Shown in pieces: positions 18,395-30,300 of a stretch of 64,000 bases of DNA. The stretch is from NCBI RefSeq assembly GCF_013377295.1, contig NZ_CP016180.1:682001-746000 (forward strand), written 5' to 3'. This stretch comes from Pasteurella skyensis. Its GTDB lineage: Bacteria; Pseudomonadota; Gammaproteobacteria; Enterobacterales; Pasteurellaceae. Position 1 is the stretch's first letter. Each line of letters starts with the position of its first letter. The notes beneath the pieces were generated by a model, which had not been told where the DNA came from, made no database searches, and saw only the letters and a list, made by a program, of their open reading frames with translations. The translations under genes and the position numbers were made by a program.

Positions 18395-21298
18395 TTATAT
18401 TTCTAGTAAGGTATTCCATATATCAATAACAAATTGTCTTTCTGAGAGAAAATCATTGTTATCAACAATACTGCTTTTTCTTTGTAAATTAAGATGATGA
18501 ATTTTATTACGTAATGTTGTGTAACATACTTTAAGTTGTTCACCTTGTGATTTTGTCAAAATGTTACATTCCATAGCAGAATCAAAAATCCTCACATTAT
18601 CAGACCATTTTGCCATTAAAGGGTATTGGTATGCATAATTAAGCACGAGATATTGAGCAATAAACTCTATATCGACAATGCCTCCTTGATCGGTCTTTAA
18701 ATTAAATTTATTTACAGAAGTTTGTTTGAAATGTTGATACATTTTTTGTCGCATTTTGCAAATTTCTTCTTTTAAGTGACCGCTTGTACGAGATTTTTTA
18801 AGTACATTTTGACGAATTTCCTCAAATTTTTGACGATTTTTCTCAGAGCCATAAACACATCGGCTACGGACTAAAGCTTGATTCTCCCAAGTCCAAGCAT
18901 CATTATGTTGATAATTTTCATAAGCCTCAAAAGAGCTAACTAAAAGTCCTGCTTCACCAGAAGGTCTTAACCGCATATCGATATCATATAATATGCCAGA
19001 AGCAGTATTTAGATTAAAAATGCTATTAATTTTATGAGCTAATTTTAAGTAAAATTGTTGGCTAGAAATAACTTTTTTTCCACCAACAGTTTCACCATTT
19101 ATAGGCGCTTGATGTAGAAAAACTAAATCTAAATCAGAGTTATAACCTAACTCAAACCCACCTAATTTTCCATAAGCAATCACTGTGAAATCACATTCAT
19201 TGGCGGTTAAATGATTGGGATAACCAAAGCGTTTAGCCACTTGTTTCCAAGCCATATTAACGACAGTATGAATAATGGTTTCTGCAAGATAGGTGAGATG
19301 ATCACTAATTTTCATTACGGATAGTTCACCAATAATATCAGCGGTAGCGATATGAAGCAGTTGAGTTTGTTTAAATTGACGTAAACCATCAATAAGTTGT
19401 TCTTCATCATCTTGTGGAATACGCAGTAGATAGTGGTGTAATGTATTTTGATAGTCTGCTTGAGAATTAAGACAAGTAATTTTCTCTTGTAGAATAAATT
19501 CATCGAGCAACATTGGGTGGCGAGCAACTTGTTCTGCAATCATCACAGATTCACCACAGAGTAAAATGAGACGAGGTAAAATATGTTTATTTTCTAATAA
19601 CAGCTCTAAATAAGAGGTTCTTAATGTAATTTTATCAACAATATTGATAAGTCTTGGTAATAAAATAAGATAATCAGTTTGTTGAAGAAGCATATCTATA
19701 AGTTGTGGCATTAGTTTATATAAAACCCTGCGTCCCCTTATGCCAATAGGTTTTTTTCGCCATTCTTGCAAGGTGTTATCTAATATTTGTAATAATTGTG
19801 GATAATCCTGTGGTTGAACAGGGTAATGTGTGATGACCGCATTAAAATCCTCTACTGAAATAGGGTAGTGCAATATATCTTTCCATTGCGCTAAAATGGG
19901 ATTGTCTTCTTTATCGTTTTCTTGTTCTGCTTCACCAATAATTTGATGGAAAATGGTTCTTACCTTTTGTTGATGTTCTTCTAAAACGAGCAGAAAACTC
20001 TGCCAATCATTGATAGGATAATCAATTTTTTTATTATGATTACCTTGACCAAATTGTTGGCAGGCAAAAATAATGCGTAAGCGATTATTCTCATCGGTAG
20101 GTAGAGTTTGAGTTTGTTTATCATCAATTGCTTGCAACACATTTTCAATTTGACGTAAAAAAATATAGGCATTGTAAAGTTGTTCAATTTGATCTGATGT
20201 TAAAATTTGCAATTGATTCAAGGCGGTAAGGCTTTCTAATAAGCGTCGAGAACGAAGTAATTCATTTCTACCTCCTCGAATCATTTGAAAAGTCTGCACA
20301 ATAAATTCTATTTCACGAATGCCTCCGGCGCCTAATTTTATGTTATTAGTTAAATTTCGACGCATAACTTCACGGCTAATATTTTGTTTCATTTCTCGTA
20401 GAGATTGAATAGCACTGTAATCTAAATAACGGCGATAAACAAAAGGGCGTAGCATTTGAGCAAGATAGCGATGGTTAAGGTTAGTGTCATCTTTGCCTAA
20501 TATTTTTGCCTTAATCATTGCGTAGCGCTCCCAGTCTCGTCCTTGCTCTTGATAGTAATCTTCCATTGCATCAAAACTAAAGACTAATGCACCTGTTTCG
20601 CCAAAAGGACGTAATCGCATATCTGTACGATATACAAAACCATCACTGGTAATTTGATCTAAGGCTTGAATCAGTCGTTGTCCTAAACGAGTAAAAAACT
20701 GCTGATTGGTAATAGATTTACGTCCCCCAATTGTTTGACCGTGATCAGGGTAACAGAAAATCAAGTCAATATCGGATGAAAAATTGAGTTCACCACCACC
20801 TAATTTTCCCATACCTAAAATAATCAGTTCTTGAATTTCTTCTTCTGCATTTACAGGAGTGCCTAACTCTTCACATAATCGTGTAAAGAGCCAGTCTTTT
20901 GCTATGACAATAATAGACTCAGCCAATTGAGATAGGGCATTAAATATTTGCTCGACAGAAGCCAATTTATTGGATTGTAAAAAACTCAGGGTGGCCATTT
21001 CACGGTGGCGAAATAGACGTAATTCCTGTTGAAAAAGCGCTTCGTCATTAATATCAAACAATATTGAAGTAAGCGTTGCTATATAGTATGTGTGATCTTT
21101 AAGAGAAGGAGGCTCACTGAGCCACGTATTTAATAAACAGGGCTGTTTTTGTATCTGTTTAAAGACAAAATCTGACATCGCAATACTGGTAATAAGCGGT
21201 GTGATTCTATCAAGATTTTGCAAATTTTTAGGAACACTATGTTGTTCGAATAATTCAGAAAGTTGTTGTTGGGCTTTCAGTTTGAGAGTCTTAAGCAT
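18395..21298 (-). CDS. glnE: Bifunctional glutamine synthetase adenylyltransferase/deadenylase
   Basis: Covalently controls glutamine synthetase by adding and removing AMP in response to PII state. It is 967 residues, near the E. coli length (946). Two nucleotidyltransferase domains are visible: the N-terminal adenylyl-removase with GMGKLGGGELNFSSDIDLIF, and the C-terminal adenylyltransferase with YGKLGGFELGYNSDLDLVF. An uptake-signal core lies inside at 18779-18787. The IS target duplication ends a few bases past its stop, so the gene is intact. Confidence 0.97.
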   Translation of the reverse strand: MLKTLKLKAQQQLSELFEQHSVPKNLQNLDRITPLITSIAMSDFVFKQIQKQPCLLNTWLSEPPSLKDHTYYIATLTSILFDINDEALFQQELRLFRHREMATLSFLQSNKLASVEQIFNALSQLAESIIVIAKDWLFTRLCEELGTPVNAEEEIQELIILGMGKLGGGELNFSSDIDLIFCYPDHGQTIGGRKSITNQQFFTRLGQRLIQALDQITSDGFVYRTDMRLRPFGETGALVFSFDAMEDYYQEQGRDWERYAMIKAKILGKDDTNLNHRYLAQMLRPFVYRRYLDYSAIQSLREMKQNISREVMRRNLTNNIKLGAGGIREIEFIVQTFQMIRGGRNELLRSRRLLESLTALNQLQILTSDQIEQLYNAYIFLRQIENVLQAIDDKQTQTLPTDENNRLRIIFACQQFGQGNHNKKIDYPINDWQSFLLVLEEHQQKVRTIFHQIIGEAEQENDKEDNPILAQWKDILHYPISVEDFNAVITHYPVQPQDYPQLLQILDNTLQEWRKKPIGIRGRRVLYKLMPQLIDMLLQQTDYLILLPRLINIVDKITLRTSYLELLLENKHILPRLILLCGESVMIAEQVARHPMLLDEFILQEKITCLNSQADYQNTLHHYLLRIPQDDEEQLIDGLRQFKQTQLLHIATADIIGELSVMKISDHLTYLAETIIHTVVNMAWKQVAKRFGYPNHLTANECDFTVIAYGKLGGFELGYNSDLDLVFLHQAPINGETVGGKKVISSQQFYLKLAHKINSIFNLNTASGILYDIDMRLRPSGEAGLLVSSFEAYENYQHNDAWTWENQALVRSRCVYGSEKNRQKFEEIRQNVLKKSRTSGHLKEEICKMRQKMYQHFKQTSVNKFNLKTDQGGIVDIEFIAQYLVLNYAYQYPLMAKWSDNVRIFDSAMECNILTKSQGEQLKVCYTTLRNKIHHLNLQRKSSIVDNNDFLSERQFVIDIWNTLLEI

Positions 21299-21363
21299 AG
21301 TGTTTTTTCTCCTATATTTTTTGTAAAAATACTACTCAATACGTCTTTACAAAGTTTTTTATC

Positions 21364-22449
21364 CTACGGAACATCATTTATTGCATTGGGATTTTTATCA
21401 ATAAACATTGCATCACCATAGCTGAAGAAACGGTATTGCTGAACCACTGCGTGTTGATAGGCTTGCATACAATTTGAATATCCAGCAAAGGCAGACACTA
21501 ACATAATCAAAGTAGATTCTGGTAAATGAAAATTAGTCAGTAATGCATCAATCACTCGGAATGTTTTACCTGGGTAAATAAAAATAGAAGTGTCTGAGAA
21601 AAAGGACTCAATGAGTTGATTTGATTTTTCAGCTTGCTGCGCAGCACTTTCAATAGAGCGAACAGAGGTTGTGCCTACGGCAATAACACGTTTTCCATTT
21701 GCTTTAGTTTTTAAAATCTTATCGACAACCTCTTGGCTGACTTCAGCATATTCTACGTGCATTTTATGGTCTTCAATAGTCTCTACACGAACAGGCTGGA
21801 AGGTGCCCGCTCCCACGTGTAAAGTAACAAAAGCAGTTTGAACGCCTTTTTGCGTTAATTTTGTTAATAATTCATCATCAAAATGAAGTCCCGCAGTGGG
21901 TGCAGCAACCGCCCCTAATTCTTTACTGTATACAGTTTGGTAACGCTCTTGATCGGTCTCTTCATCAGGGCGATCAATATAAGGAGGTAACGGCATATGC
22001 CCTGCACGATCTAATAATTCAAATAAAGGCTGTACCTCTTCAAATCTAAGTTCAAATAAGGTGTCGTGACGAGCAACCATTGTGGCATTAAAGCCCTTTC
22101 CTTCTCCTAGCTTATCTTCCCCTAAAATAATGGTTGAACCTTCTTTAGGTGCTTTTGAGCAACGAATATGGGCTAAACAACGATGTTCGTCAAGCACTCG
22201 CTCGACTAACACCTCCAGTTTACCACCACTTAATTTTTTACCATATAAACGAGCAGGGATAACACGAGTATTATTAAATATCAATAAATCTCCTTCATTG
22301 ATATGATCTAAAATATCAATAAATTGCTGATCTGAATATTGACCAGTTTCACCATTAACATAGAGTAAACGGCTTGCTGTACGCTGTTTAGTTGGGTAAC
22401 GAGCAATTAATTCGTTAGGTAAATCAAAATGAAAATCCGAAAGTAACAC
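21364..22449 (-). CDS. queA: tRNA preQ1 ribosyltransferase-isomerase
   Basis: Makes epoxyqueuosine in tRNA by transferring the ribosyl part of S-adenosylmethionine to preQ1 at position 34. It is 361 residues, the usual length. The start [19 protein letters not shown] is typical, and the conserved blocks [17 protein letters not shown] and [19 protein letters not shown] are present. It lies between yvcK-like and glnE on the same strand with short gaps. The tgt partner is not in the window. Confidence 0.96.
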   Translation of the reverse strand: MLLSDFHFDLPNELIARYPTKQRTASRLLYVNGETGQYSDQQFIDILDHINEGDLLIFNNTRVIPARLYGKKLSGGKLEVLVERVLDEHRCLAHIRCSKAPKEGSTIILGEDKLGEGKGFNATMVARHDTLFELRFEEVQPLFELLDRAGHMPLPPYIDRPDEETDQERYQTVYSKELGAVAAPTAGLHFDDELLTKLTQKGVQTAFVTLHVGAGTFQPVRVETIEDHKMHVEYAEVSQEVVDKILKTKANGKRVIAVGTTSVRSIESAAQQAEKSNQLIESFFSDTSIFIYPGKTFRVIDALLTNFHLPESTLIMLVSAFAGYSNCMQAYQHAVVQQYRFFSYGDAMFIDKNPNAINDVP

Positions 22450-22480
22450 GTTGTTTCCTTTATAATTAGAGTAAATAGAG

Positions 22481-23425
22481 TTATTTTGCGTTTAATAGTG
22501 CGATAATGTTATCAATAGCAAGACTTAACTTTTTACGATCGTGTAAATAATGAGTTATATTATCGCAAAGATCTTGTGTCAGTACAGTGATATTTTTAGG
22601 AAGAGGAGTATTTTTCACATCAGGATTTAAGCCTGTAATAATACCATCAATACGGTTATTCCCAATCAATCTTTCCAGCCACTGAATACGTGCGACTAAA
22701 TCTAAATTTCTAGCAGCCCCTTGCTCTTTACCCAGATTATCAATAAAAATCACCTTTGCCTTGCTATGGGAAATGGCTTGAGCAATCTCACTAATCAACA
22801 AAGGGGGTAAAATACTTGTAAAGAAACTCCCTGGCCCTAAAATAATGAGATCTGCATTATTTAGACGTTGAATCGCAGAAGAGGGAGCTTGCACATTTGG
22901 AGAGAGAGATAATTGATAAGGCGCTTCATCTAAAGTATCAATAGAAACTTCTCCAACTACGGTTTTTCCAGAGGATAAAATACCAGAAAGGTGGGTAGGA
23001 GTTTCTGACATTGGAATTAAATTTACTTTTACACCTAAAAAAGTACGCACTAATTTAATGCTATCCAAAGGGCGTATTTGCATATCTGCTAGGGCAGTAA
23101 AAATCAGATTACCTAAATCATGCCCTAATAACTCGCCCTCTCCTTTAAAACGGTATTCAAACACTTTGGAAGCAACCGTTGGTGTAGCAACAATTTGATT
23201 TAAACAGTTTCGCAAATCACCCCAAGCAATGCCTCCATAATTTAAACGGATACGTCCTGTTGAATTACCATTATCAGTGGTAGTGACAATACCTGTTAGG
23301 TGGTTTTCAAGGAATGAGATCGATGAAAGCACACGACCTAAACCGTGTCCGCCACCCAATGCAACAACATTATTTAGTTGTGATAAATAAGGATAATTAG
23401 AAAAACTCGCTTCTTTTTTAGTCAT
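22481..23425 (-). CDS. yvcK: YvcK/YbhK-family gluconeogenesis factor
   Basis: A CofD-like fold protein, 314 residues, related to E. coli YbhK and Bacillus YvcK. The N-terminal nucleotide-binding stretch [17 protein letters not shown] and the [13 protein letters not shown] loop are characteristic. YvcK binds UDP-sugars and is needed for growth on gluconeogenic carbon or for cell shape in other bacteria. The role in this family is not defined. A conserved [16 protein letters not shown] block supports the call. Confidence 0.88.
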   Translation of the reverse strand: MTKKEASFSNYPYLSQLNNVVALGGGHGLGRVLSSISFLENHLTGIVTTTDNGNSTGRIRLNYGGIAWGDLRNCLNQIVATPTVASKVFEYRFKGEGELLGHDLGNLIFTALADMQIRPLDSIKLVRTFLGVKVNLIPMSETPTHLSGILSSGKTVVGEVSIDTLDEAPYQLSLSPNVQAPSSAIQRLNNADLIILGPGSFFTSILPPLLISEIAQAISHSKAKVIFIDNLGKEQGAARNLDLVARIQWLERLIGNNRIDGIITGLNPDVKNTPLPKNITVLTQDLCDNITHYLHDRKKLSLAIDNIIALLNAK

Positions 23426-23462
23426 AATAATGTGTAAAAAATCTTTAAGATGTTACCGCTTG

Positions 23463-24515
23463 TTATTCAACTGCAGGTAAAGCGTTAATAACCGCTTTTA
23501 TCAACGTTGCTAGAGGAATGGCGAAGAAGACGCCCCATAATCCCCATAATCCTCCAAAAATAATTACAGAAATAATAATGGTTAAAGGGTGTAGGTTAAC
23601 GGCTTCTGAAAATAAAAAAGGAACAACAAGGTTACCATCAAGTAATTGACTTATTGCAAAGGCGAGTAGCAGATAATAGAAATCTGGAGATAAGCCAAAT
23701 TGGAACAATGCTACTAGTGCAATAGGAATTGTAACCAATACGGCACCAATGTAAGGAACGAGTACTGATAGTCCTGCTGCGACGGAAAGTAATAGGGGAT
23801 AACGTAATCCAAATACCAGTAGAATTGCATAGGTAACAAAACCTACAATTAAAATTTCGAGAAACTTGCCTCGAATATAGTTCGCAATTTGTAACTGCAT
23901 TTCTTTCCAAACACGAGAGGCTAAATGGTGTTCTCTGGGTATAAAGCGAATAAAAGATTGTAGAAAAAGGCTTTTATCTTTGAGTAAGAAAAAGACCATT
24001 AATGGCACTAAAAAAGAGTAAATACCAATACCCACAATACTGACAATAGAATTTAATGATAAAGTCAGTAAAGAATCGCCGAATCCTAAAATTTTGTTTT
24101 GTAAAGAACCCATTAAAGAGTCAAGCAAAGAATAACTAATCAAATCAGGATAAAGCTCTGGTAAGGTTTGTAGCCATTTATTCAAAGAGTTTAGCATTGA
24201 TGGCAAGTCTTTTAAGAATGTTGTTGCCTGATTCCAAAGACTTGGCAGTAACACCATAAAGAGGAAAATAGATAAAGAAATAAAGCTACCCAATACTACC
24301 ATTAAACTGATAATACGAGGTAATTTAATATGTTGCACACAAAAGTGGATAGGCCATTCGAGTAAGTACGCAAAGACAATCGCGACTAATAATGGCATTA
24401 GCAAATCACCACAAAAATAGATAATGCCAAAACCAATAAATAGAATACCCAGTAATACGATTGTTTGAGGATCAGAAAATTTCTTTCTACACCAATTTTG
24501 TAACATATTAAACAT
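23463..24515 (-). CDS. perM: AI-2E/PerM-family membrane protein
   Basis: An integral membrane protein of the AI-2E family, 350 residues, with about seven to eight helices. The N-terminal paired helices ([20 protein letters not shown]) and the C-terminal re-entrant blocks ([21 protein letters not shown] and the conserved [19 protein letters not shown]) are typical of PerM/YdgG proteins. Reported functions in the family range from autoinducer export to cation antiport, so the substrate is left open. The stop codon is followed directly by an uptake-signal core at 23455-23463. Confidence 0.82.
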   Translation of the reverse strand: MFNMLQNWCRKKFSDPQTIVLLGILFIGFGIIYFCGDLLMPLLVAIVFAYLLEWPIHFCVQHIKLPRIISLMVVLGSFISLSIFLFMVLLPSLWNQATTFLKDLPSMLNSLNKWLQTLPELYPDLISYSLLDSLMGSLQNKILGFGDSLLTLSLNSIVSIVGIGIYSFLVPLMVFFLLKDKSLFLQSFIRFIPREHHLASRVWKEMQLQIANYIRGKFLEILIVGFVTYAILLVFGLRYPLLLSVAAGLSVLVPYIGAVLVTIPIALVALFQFGLSPDFYYLLLAFAISQLLDGNLVVPFLFSEAVNLHPLTIIISVIIFGGLWGLWGVFFAIPLATLIKAVINALPAVE

Positions 24516-24532
24516 AGTATTTTTCTCTTTAA

Positions 24533-25300
24533 TTATTTTTGACTACAAATCGCAATAAATTCGAGTTTATTTTCAGCATCACGGAATGCTTTTAACATTT
24601 TAATAAAAGATTTGTGATTTTTAGTTTTTAATGCTCTGCCGATGATTTTTAATACACCAGCAAAACCTTGATAATCAATTAAACCTTTTGGAGAAAATAA
24701 TGAAATTTCGCCAGAAAATGTATCAACATTACGAAAACCACATTGTTTAAAATTTTCTTTCCACTCTGATTTGGTCAAGGGTGCGATAGTTGCATTCATT
24801 ACATCTTCTAATTCTGCAATAACATCCTCTGCTTCATCTTTCGTTTCTAACATAATATCGTGAGTCAGTAACAGACCATTGGGTTTTAACACTCGCAAAT
24901 ATTCAGTTAATGCTTGTTGTTTCATTTCCAAAGGTAATAAAGTTAACATTACTTCATTGACAATAATATCAAACTGATTATCTGAAAAAGGTAACTGAAT
25001 AATATCACCTTGCACAAATTCGACTAAATCTGAGACTTTTTTATTTTCAGTAACAGTATGACGTGCTTTTTCCAGTGCCTCTTCATCTAAATCAATACCA
25101 GTGACATTACAACCAAATTTTGTTGCAAGGGCAATTGCCGTATCACCGCTATTACAAGCAATGTTCAATACTTTCTTTTCTTTATTAAAATCACCATTTG
25201 CAATTAGCCAATCATTAGCTACTCGCCCACCAGGACGTAAGTGAGCTTTACCTAAACGAGCTAAAAAATTATGCCCTAGCTTATCTTGTTCCATTTCCAT
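24533..25300 (-). CDS. Class I SAM-dependent methyltransferase
   Basis: 255 residues with a Rossmann methyltransferase core. Motif I is [12 protein letters not shown], motif II is [14 protein letters not shown], an acidic strand reads [13 protein letters not shown], and [21 protein letters not shown] follows. The N-terminal [14 protein letters not shown] is a feature I associate with Pasteurellaceae homologues. The substrate is unknown. It lies 17 bp upstream of the PerM-like gene on the same strand. SD GTGAGG precedes the ATG at 25300. Confidence 0.82.
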   Translation of the reverse strand: MEMEQDKLGHNFLARLGKAHLRPGGRVANDWLIANGDFNKEKKVLNIACNSGDTAIALATKFGCNVTGIDLDEEALEKARHTVTENKKVSDLVEFVQGDIIQLPFSDNQFDIIVNEVMLTLLPLEMKQQALTEYLRVLKPNGLLLTHDIMLETKDEAEDVIAELEDVMNATIAPLTKSEWKENFKQCGFRNVDTFSGEISLFSPKGLIDYQGFAGVLKIIGRALKTKNHKSFIKMLKAFRDAENKLEFIAICSQK

Positions 25301-25431
25301 AAAAACCTCACATTTTGTAAAATTTTGGTCTTATCTAACCGCTTATAATTTACATTATAAACGTTTTTTTGATTGTGATATACTATATTAAGCAATAGTT
25401 AGTTAATTTTAAAGACAATCAAGGAGTAAAA

Positions 25432-25647
25432 ATGACTAAATTAAATTACGATCACCAACGAGGTGAGATAAAAGAGAGTGTTATTAAAGCGATGGTCACA
25501 GACCCTTTATTTAGAACACGAATAGTAAAAAGTAAGAAAGGAAAAGGAAGCTACCAACGTAAAGAAAAACATCGTAAAGCATACAGCAAAGGGGAAAGCC
25601 CATTTAAACAGGTTCTAGTTAGAATTTATTTAAATGGGCTTTTTTAA
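25432..25647 (+). CDS. arfA: Alternative ribosome-rescue factor A
   Basis: Rescues ribosomes stalled on mRNAs without stop codons by recruiting RF2 when trans-translation fails. The N-terminus MTKLNYDHQRGEIKESVIKA and the core DPLFRTRIVKSKKGKGSYQRK match E. coli ArfA ([20 protein letters not shown], then KKGKGSY). The full frame is 71 residues. The last 18 or so codons contain a strong terminator hairpin, so most mRNAs should end before the stop codon. That makes the message itself a tmRNA substrate, the known ArfA control circuit. Confidence 0.93.
   Translation: MTKLNYDHQRGEIKESVIKAMVTDPLFRTRIVKSKKGKGSYQRKEKHRKAYSKGESPFKQVLVRIYLNGLF
25595..25647 (+). terminator. Terminator hairpin inside the arfA coding region
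   Basis: AAAGCCCATTTAAA (25595-25608) pairs perfectly with TTTAAATGGGCTTT (25629-25642), a 14-bp stem, followed by a T run that overlaps the last codons. It lies upstream of the arfA stop at 25645-25647 and produces a nonstop transcript. Confidence 0.9.
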
Positions 25648-25773
25648 TAAGCACACTATTTCTAGCTAAAAAATTATGTCCTACTTCTTCTTTTTTTATT
25701 TAAAGACAGGTTTTGGTTATTTTGAGTAGCAAGTTATATTTAATAGATATGTAGATTGTAGAACAAAGAAAAT

Positions 25774-25825
25774 AAAAAAAGCCCAAATCCATACTTTTCT
25801 CGTCAGAAAAGAGGGAAATGGGCTT
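25774..25825 (-). terminator. Terminator of the YgjV-like gene
   Basis: On the reverse strand AAGCCCA (25825-25819) pairs with TGGGCTT near 25785-25779 around an inner CTTTTCT/AGAAAAG hairpin, followed by a run of seven T. It is correctly placed to end the leftward small membrane-protein gene. Confidence 0.75.
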
Positions 25826-25834
25826 AGAGCTTGG

Positions 25835-26056
25835 TTATGTTTTTGCTTTAAACGCTTTTATAATATAATAACTATTAATGCAAGCAACAAAAATATTTAA
25901 ACCAGCAACTGGATAGGATTTAAGTAAAAGCCCATAAATCACAAATAAGGTACACCCAATAGCATTTACAAAACGTAACTTAATAACATCTTTTAGTAAA
26001 AAAGAACAAGAAACAGTCACCATTGCTACATAACCTAATATTTCAATATAATCCAT
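25835..26056 (-). CDS. Small YgjV-like inner-membrane protein
   Basis: 73 residues with three hydrophobic stretches (about 5-22, 30-45 and 50-66). The pattern ILGYVAMVTVSCSFLLKDVI then LRFVNAIGCTLFVIYGLLL resembles half of the E. coli YgjV fold, a bacterial inner-membrane family of unknown function. It is much shorter than YgjV itself (about 180 residues), so it is either a single-module relative or a different small family. SD AAGGAG is clear. Its terminator lies immediately downstream. Confidence 0.6.
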   Translation of the reverse strand: MDYIEILGYVAMVTVSCSFLLKDVIKLRFVNAIGCTLFVIYGLLLKSYPVAGLNIFVACINSYYIIKAFKAKT

Positions 26057-26151
26057 ATTATTCTCCTTTAAAAATTAGGAGAGCATTATAGTCATCTTTC
26101 TAACATATTGAAATAGAAATAAAAATAGCAAAGGTTTGCGTTAAAAAAAAG

Positions 26152-26931
26152 TTATAAAAATAATGGCCCTAAAGGTGTTTTGGGTATATTAAATTGCTCT
26201 GGATAATGGACATCGACCAAATAAAGCCCTGCTGCTTTAGCTGTTGGAGCAGCGAGTTGGCGGTTTTTTTGCTCTAATAACCATTTGATCCATTCAATAG
26301 GCTGATTACTACAACCCACTTCAATTAGGCTTCCTACAATATTTCTTACCATATGATGAACAAAAGCATTTGCTTGAATATCAATGACAACAAATTGCCC
26401 AAGACGAGTGACATTCAAATGATGTACATTGCGATTAGGACTATTAGATTGACATTGTGAGGCACGAAACGAGCTAAAATCATTTTCACCTAATAAAAAT
26501 TGTCCTGCCTTGTGCATTTTTTGATGATCTAAAGGCATAGTGTAATGAGATACTCCTTTAGGAAGAATTGCAGAACGGAGGTTATTATTATAAATAATAT
26601 AGCGATAGCGACGAGCAGTAGCACTAAAGCGAGCATGGAAATCAGAAGAAACCTCAACAGACCATTTTACAGCAATATCATCAGGCAGATGCGCATTAGT
26701 ACCAAAACACCAACTCTTTAAAGGGCGTTCCGCCTCTGTTGCAAAATGTACCACTTGCCCCGTCCCATGAACTCCCGAGTCAGTACGCCCTGCACAAAAC
26801 ACCTCTACTGGAGAATTGGCAATAATGGATAACGCTTTTTCTAATTGTTGTTGAACACTCACAACGGATCGCTGTTTTTGCCAACCAAAATAACGGCTAC
26901 CGTCATACTCAATACCTAATGCAATTTTCAT
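26152..26931 (-). CDS. truA: tRNA pseudouridine(38-40) synthase
   Basis: Converts uridines 38-40 of the tRNA anticodon arm to pseudouridine. It is 259 residues, the usual length. The opening [17 protein letters not shown] is diagnostic, and the catalytic aspartate is Asp51 in [18 protein letters not shown]. The [16 protein letters not shown] block is also present. It is transcribed leftward from a region that carries an uptake-signal core at 26974-26982. Confidence 0.97.
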   Translation of the reverse strand: MKIALGIEYDGSRYFGWQKQRSVVSVQQQLEKALSIIANSPVEVFCAGRTDSGVHGTGQVVHFATEAERPLKSWCFGTNAHLPDDIAVKWSVEVSSDFHARFSATARRYRYIIYNNNLRSAILPKGVSHYTMPLDHQKMHKAGQFLLGENDFSSFRASQCQSNSPNRNVHHLNVTRLGQFVVIDIQANAFVHHMVRNIVGSLIEVGCSNQPIEWIKWLLEQKNRQLAAPTAKAAGLYLVDVHYPEQFNIPKTPLGPLFL

Positions 26932-27055
26932 TTTATTTTATGTATGTGAATAAATAGATACTATAATTGTACTACAAGCGGTACGATTTAATAACTTTTT
27001 TGCAAATTTTTATCACAATGTATCCGCTATGTTTCTTTGAACCACAAAACGAATC

Positions 27056-27148
27056 AAACACCGATCACTGAGCCCGTCGAAGCATTAGGTGTTTTTGCAC
27101 AGAACTACCCAAACACCGATCACTGAGCCTGTCGAAGTGTGAGGTGTT
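27056..27148. repeat. Two copies of the AAACACC...GGTGTTT palindromic repeat
   Basis: Copy A (27056-27094) and copy B (27111-27148) share AAACACCGATCACTGAGC and GTCGAAG, and end in AGGTGTT(T). Each is an imperfect inverted repeat (AAACACC with GGTGTTT, CACT with AGTG). The same family lies at 32321-32610 on the other side of the adhesin gene in the same orientation. The rest of 26932-27337 holds an uptake signal, a terminator and small hairpins and no gene. Confidence 0.8.
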
Positions 27149-27187
27149 ACGTTCCGAGCTCGTTCTGTAAACATTTTATTTTGCACC

Positions 27188-27220
27188 ATAAAAAAACACC
27201 CCTTCCAAATGAAAGGGGTG
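27188..27220 (-). terminator. Terminator of the autotransporter gene
   Basis: On the reverse strand CACCCCTT pairs with AAGGGGTG (27197-27220) and is followed by seven T residues (27196-27190). It lies about 120 bp past the adhesin stop, with further small inverted repeats in between. Confidence 0.8.
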
Positions 27221-27337
27221 AGTGCTGTGGTGGTTAAGTGTTATTGAGAGAGAGGACTAGTAACCCCCAAGTTGTTCTCAACCACCACGTGCTAGGTTGG
27301 ACTGGAAGAGAGAATCCCTCTTCCGTCCTGTGTTACA

Positions 27338-30300
27338 TTACCATTGGTAGCCAACACTGACACCAATACCGAATTTCTTCTCAGTATTCGCATTAATGTT
27401 TCCTTTGATAATCCATTTTCCATTGTCAGAGATAGAAGACAGTCCTACGGCCATTGAGCTTGATTTGTCATAACTCGCGCCCGCTAATGACACCATACTC
27501 TTACCTGGTACATAAGCCTGTGGTAAGCTGGCTGATGCCATCGCACTCGCAGTACCGCCACTTGCGGCTTTTTCTACACTGTCAATACGGGTGGAGAGTG
27601 ACTCTTCCACTTTCGTTAATTGAGACACATTCACGGCATCCGTTGGTGCAGTACCGGCTTTAATATTGTGAATTTGGTTTCCACCCATATTAATATTGAC
27701 ATCAGCACCCTCTTTCACTGTTAAACCGGATTGGTTTAAGGTGATATTGCCTACAGTGACTTTATCGACTTTGATTTCAGGTGTAGTTGAGATAACCAGC
27801 TGTTTATCCTTGCCGTTCATCACTGTTTTGGCATTAAGGTTTTTACCGACTTTAATGCTTAAGGCACCCTTGTTGCTCACGACTTCCTCTTTTGAGAGAT
27901 TATCCTTGTCTAATACAACATCGTCTGTTACAGCAACCTTGATTTCAGCACCATTGCCTCCATTTCCGTTGCCTGCTTCGCCTTTGTCACCTTTATCGCC
28001 TTTATCACCCTTGTCACCTTTTGCGCCTTTTAACGCAGCCAAGAAGTCATCTTGTGTTTTAGCGTCGTTACCTGGCAATGCTTTCCAAACCTCATAAGCA
28101 GATTGACCATCGGCGCCATTCGCACCAGCGGCACCGTCATCACCTTTCTCACCTTTAAAGTCAGGGTCATTTTTCAATGCGTCCTTATCTAACGTGATAT
28201 GGGCAATTTGTTTACCGTCTTTGCTTTGTTGTTTTTCCACTTTTAAGCCATCACCAAAGTCAAAGGCAAGTTTACTTAAGTCAAATTTTTCTTCAGTATT
28301 ACCCTGTTTATAATTTGCGCCCGTACCCGTGCTACCACTAAAGAAGCTAATGGTTGGCAATATTGCGTCTTTCCATTTATCAACATCAATACCTTGACCC
28401 TTGTTCAGTGCTTTTAACTGTTTGTAGTTAAAAGCATCGGTATCTGCTATGGCATCGCCTAAATTGGTGATTCTACCACCATTAACTGATACGCTATTCT
28501 CTGTCTCACTCAATGTCAGTTTTCCACCACCTGCTGTGTTAGCAATTGACGAAATACCTGTAAGTTCTTTCGCTAATTTAATCGCTAAACCGTTCGTACC
28601 ATCATTAACCACACCAATGTTGTTATCAGTGAGTTTATCGGCCGCTGTTACGCCACCTTTAATATTTAAGGTGTCATTGAGCTTACGGGTAACTTTATCA
28701 CCCACATCACCTTTGAACACTAAGCCATCATCCATTGTCGCAACAGTATGGGTGTCTCCTGCTTCATCTTCGTAAATAATACGGGTTAGGCTGTCTCCAT
28801 CCTTACCATCAACACCCGCTCTACCATTAACCACTTTGATATCAGCTGACACATCTTTCGCAGGTTTTCCGTCGATTCCATCGTGCCCATTAAGCCCGAT
28901 TACACCGTTAGTGCCATTGGCACCATCTTCACCTTTGATAGTGACGCCGTTTTCACCGTCTTTTCCTTTAACAGTAATACCGTCTTTTCCACTTAAGCCG
29001 ATTGAGCCATCTTTGCCATCTTCGCCTTTAATAGAAATCCCATTGTTTCCGTTGATACCCACTTCACCTTTGTCACCTTTAACTGTGATACCGTCTTTGG
29101 CTTTTCCAACTTTATCAATCGCTGTATCAACGTAAGTTTTAACCACATCACCTGTCACAGTATTGGTATTACCATCTGCAACGACGCCTGTTCCAACTTT
29201 ATCCAGAATATCAGTGACATCTCCCGCTAACTTCGCTTTCGTGACATTACCGTCTAAAATCTTAGCCGTTGTCACTGCGTTGTCTGCAAGACTGATTACA
29301 CCATTTCCATTCTTAGTTAAAGTCGTACCATCAAGGTTCACTTTTAAGTCAACATTGTCAGTTGCTACATTATGGTTTGCACCAATAGTAACAGAGCCAT
29401 CAGAACTCGTGACATTTTTAATATCGTCCACTTCAAGTTTAGTATTTAATGCTGTTTTAACTTGAGTATCGGTAACTAACTTGCCTGTTGGAGTGATTAA
29501 ATCTGCCCCTGTATTTAACTTAGTTATCCAAGTAATCACATCATCAGAGGTTAAATTATCTGCATTTTTATTTGCTTTAGTGACAATTTTAACACTATTT
29601 AAAAGAGCCTTGATTTTTGCTGCGTTAGCAACATCTTGAGTTGTGTCCGCTGTTGTTTTTACGTCAACTATAGCCTCGTGAATAGTATCTTTCCCTGTGC
29701 CTCCGATATTTGTAAAGGTGATATTACCATTTTGATCAAGAGCTGCATTACCGCCAAAATTATTTTTCACTGTCTTCGCTACATTACCTAAAACATCATT
29801 TGTCGCATAAAGTTGTGAACCATTAATAGCATCTGTTGAGGTTGCTGAAAGTTCACCCGCTGCAACATTGACCAGTTGTTTCTCATTGCCAACTTTACCA
29901 ATTGACATAACTCCATCTGGAATACCTGCGAAGTCGCCATAAGTAATGCCATTTAGTGTTGCATTTTCTATATCCACTTTTTCTTTAGTTTCAGCATTAC
30001 TACCTAAAGCCACTGAGTTTTCATGCTCTGCTTTAGCATCAAAACCTAAAGCAAAAGTTTGATTTGCAAGAGCCTTAGCTCGATAACCCATTGCAACCGC
30101 CTCTTGAGAACCTCCATCAACACCAGCAATCGTTTGAACACCAATAGCAATCGAATTAGCAGTGTAAGCTTGTCCACCATGCTCATCTTCTACATCATAA
30201 GCATAATATCCACCCATTGCGATAGCACCATCGCCCTTAGCAGTTGATAGATAACCTGTAGCAAAAGAGCTTATACCAAAGGATTTTGCTTTTCCTAATG

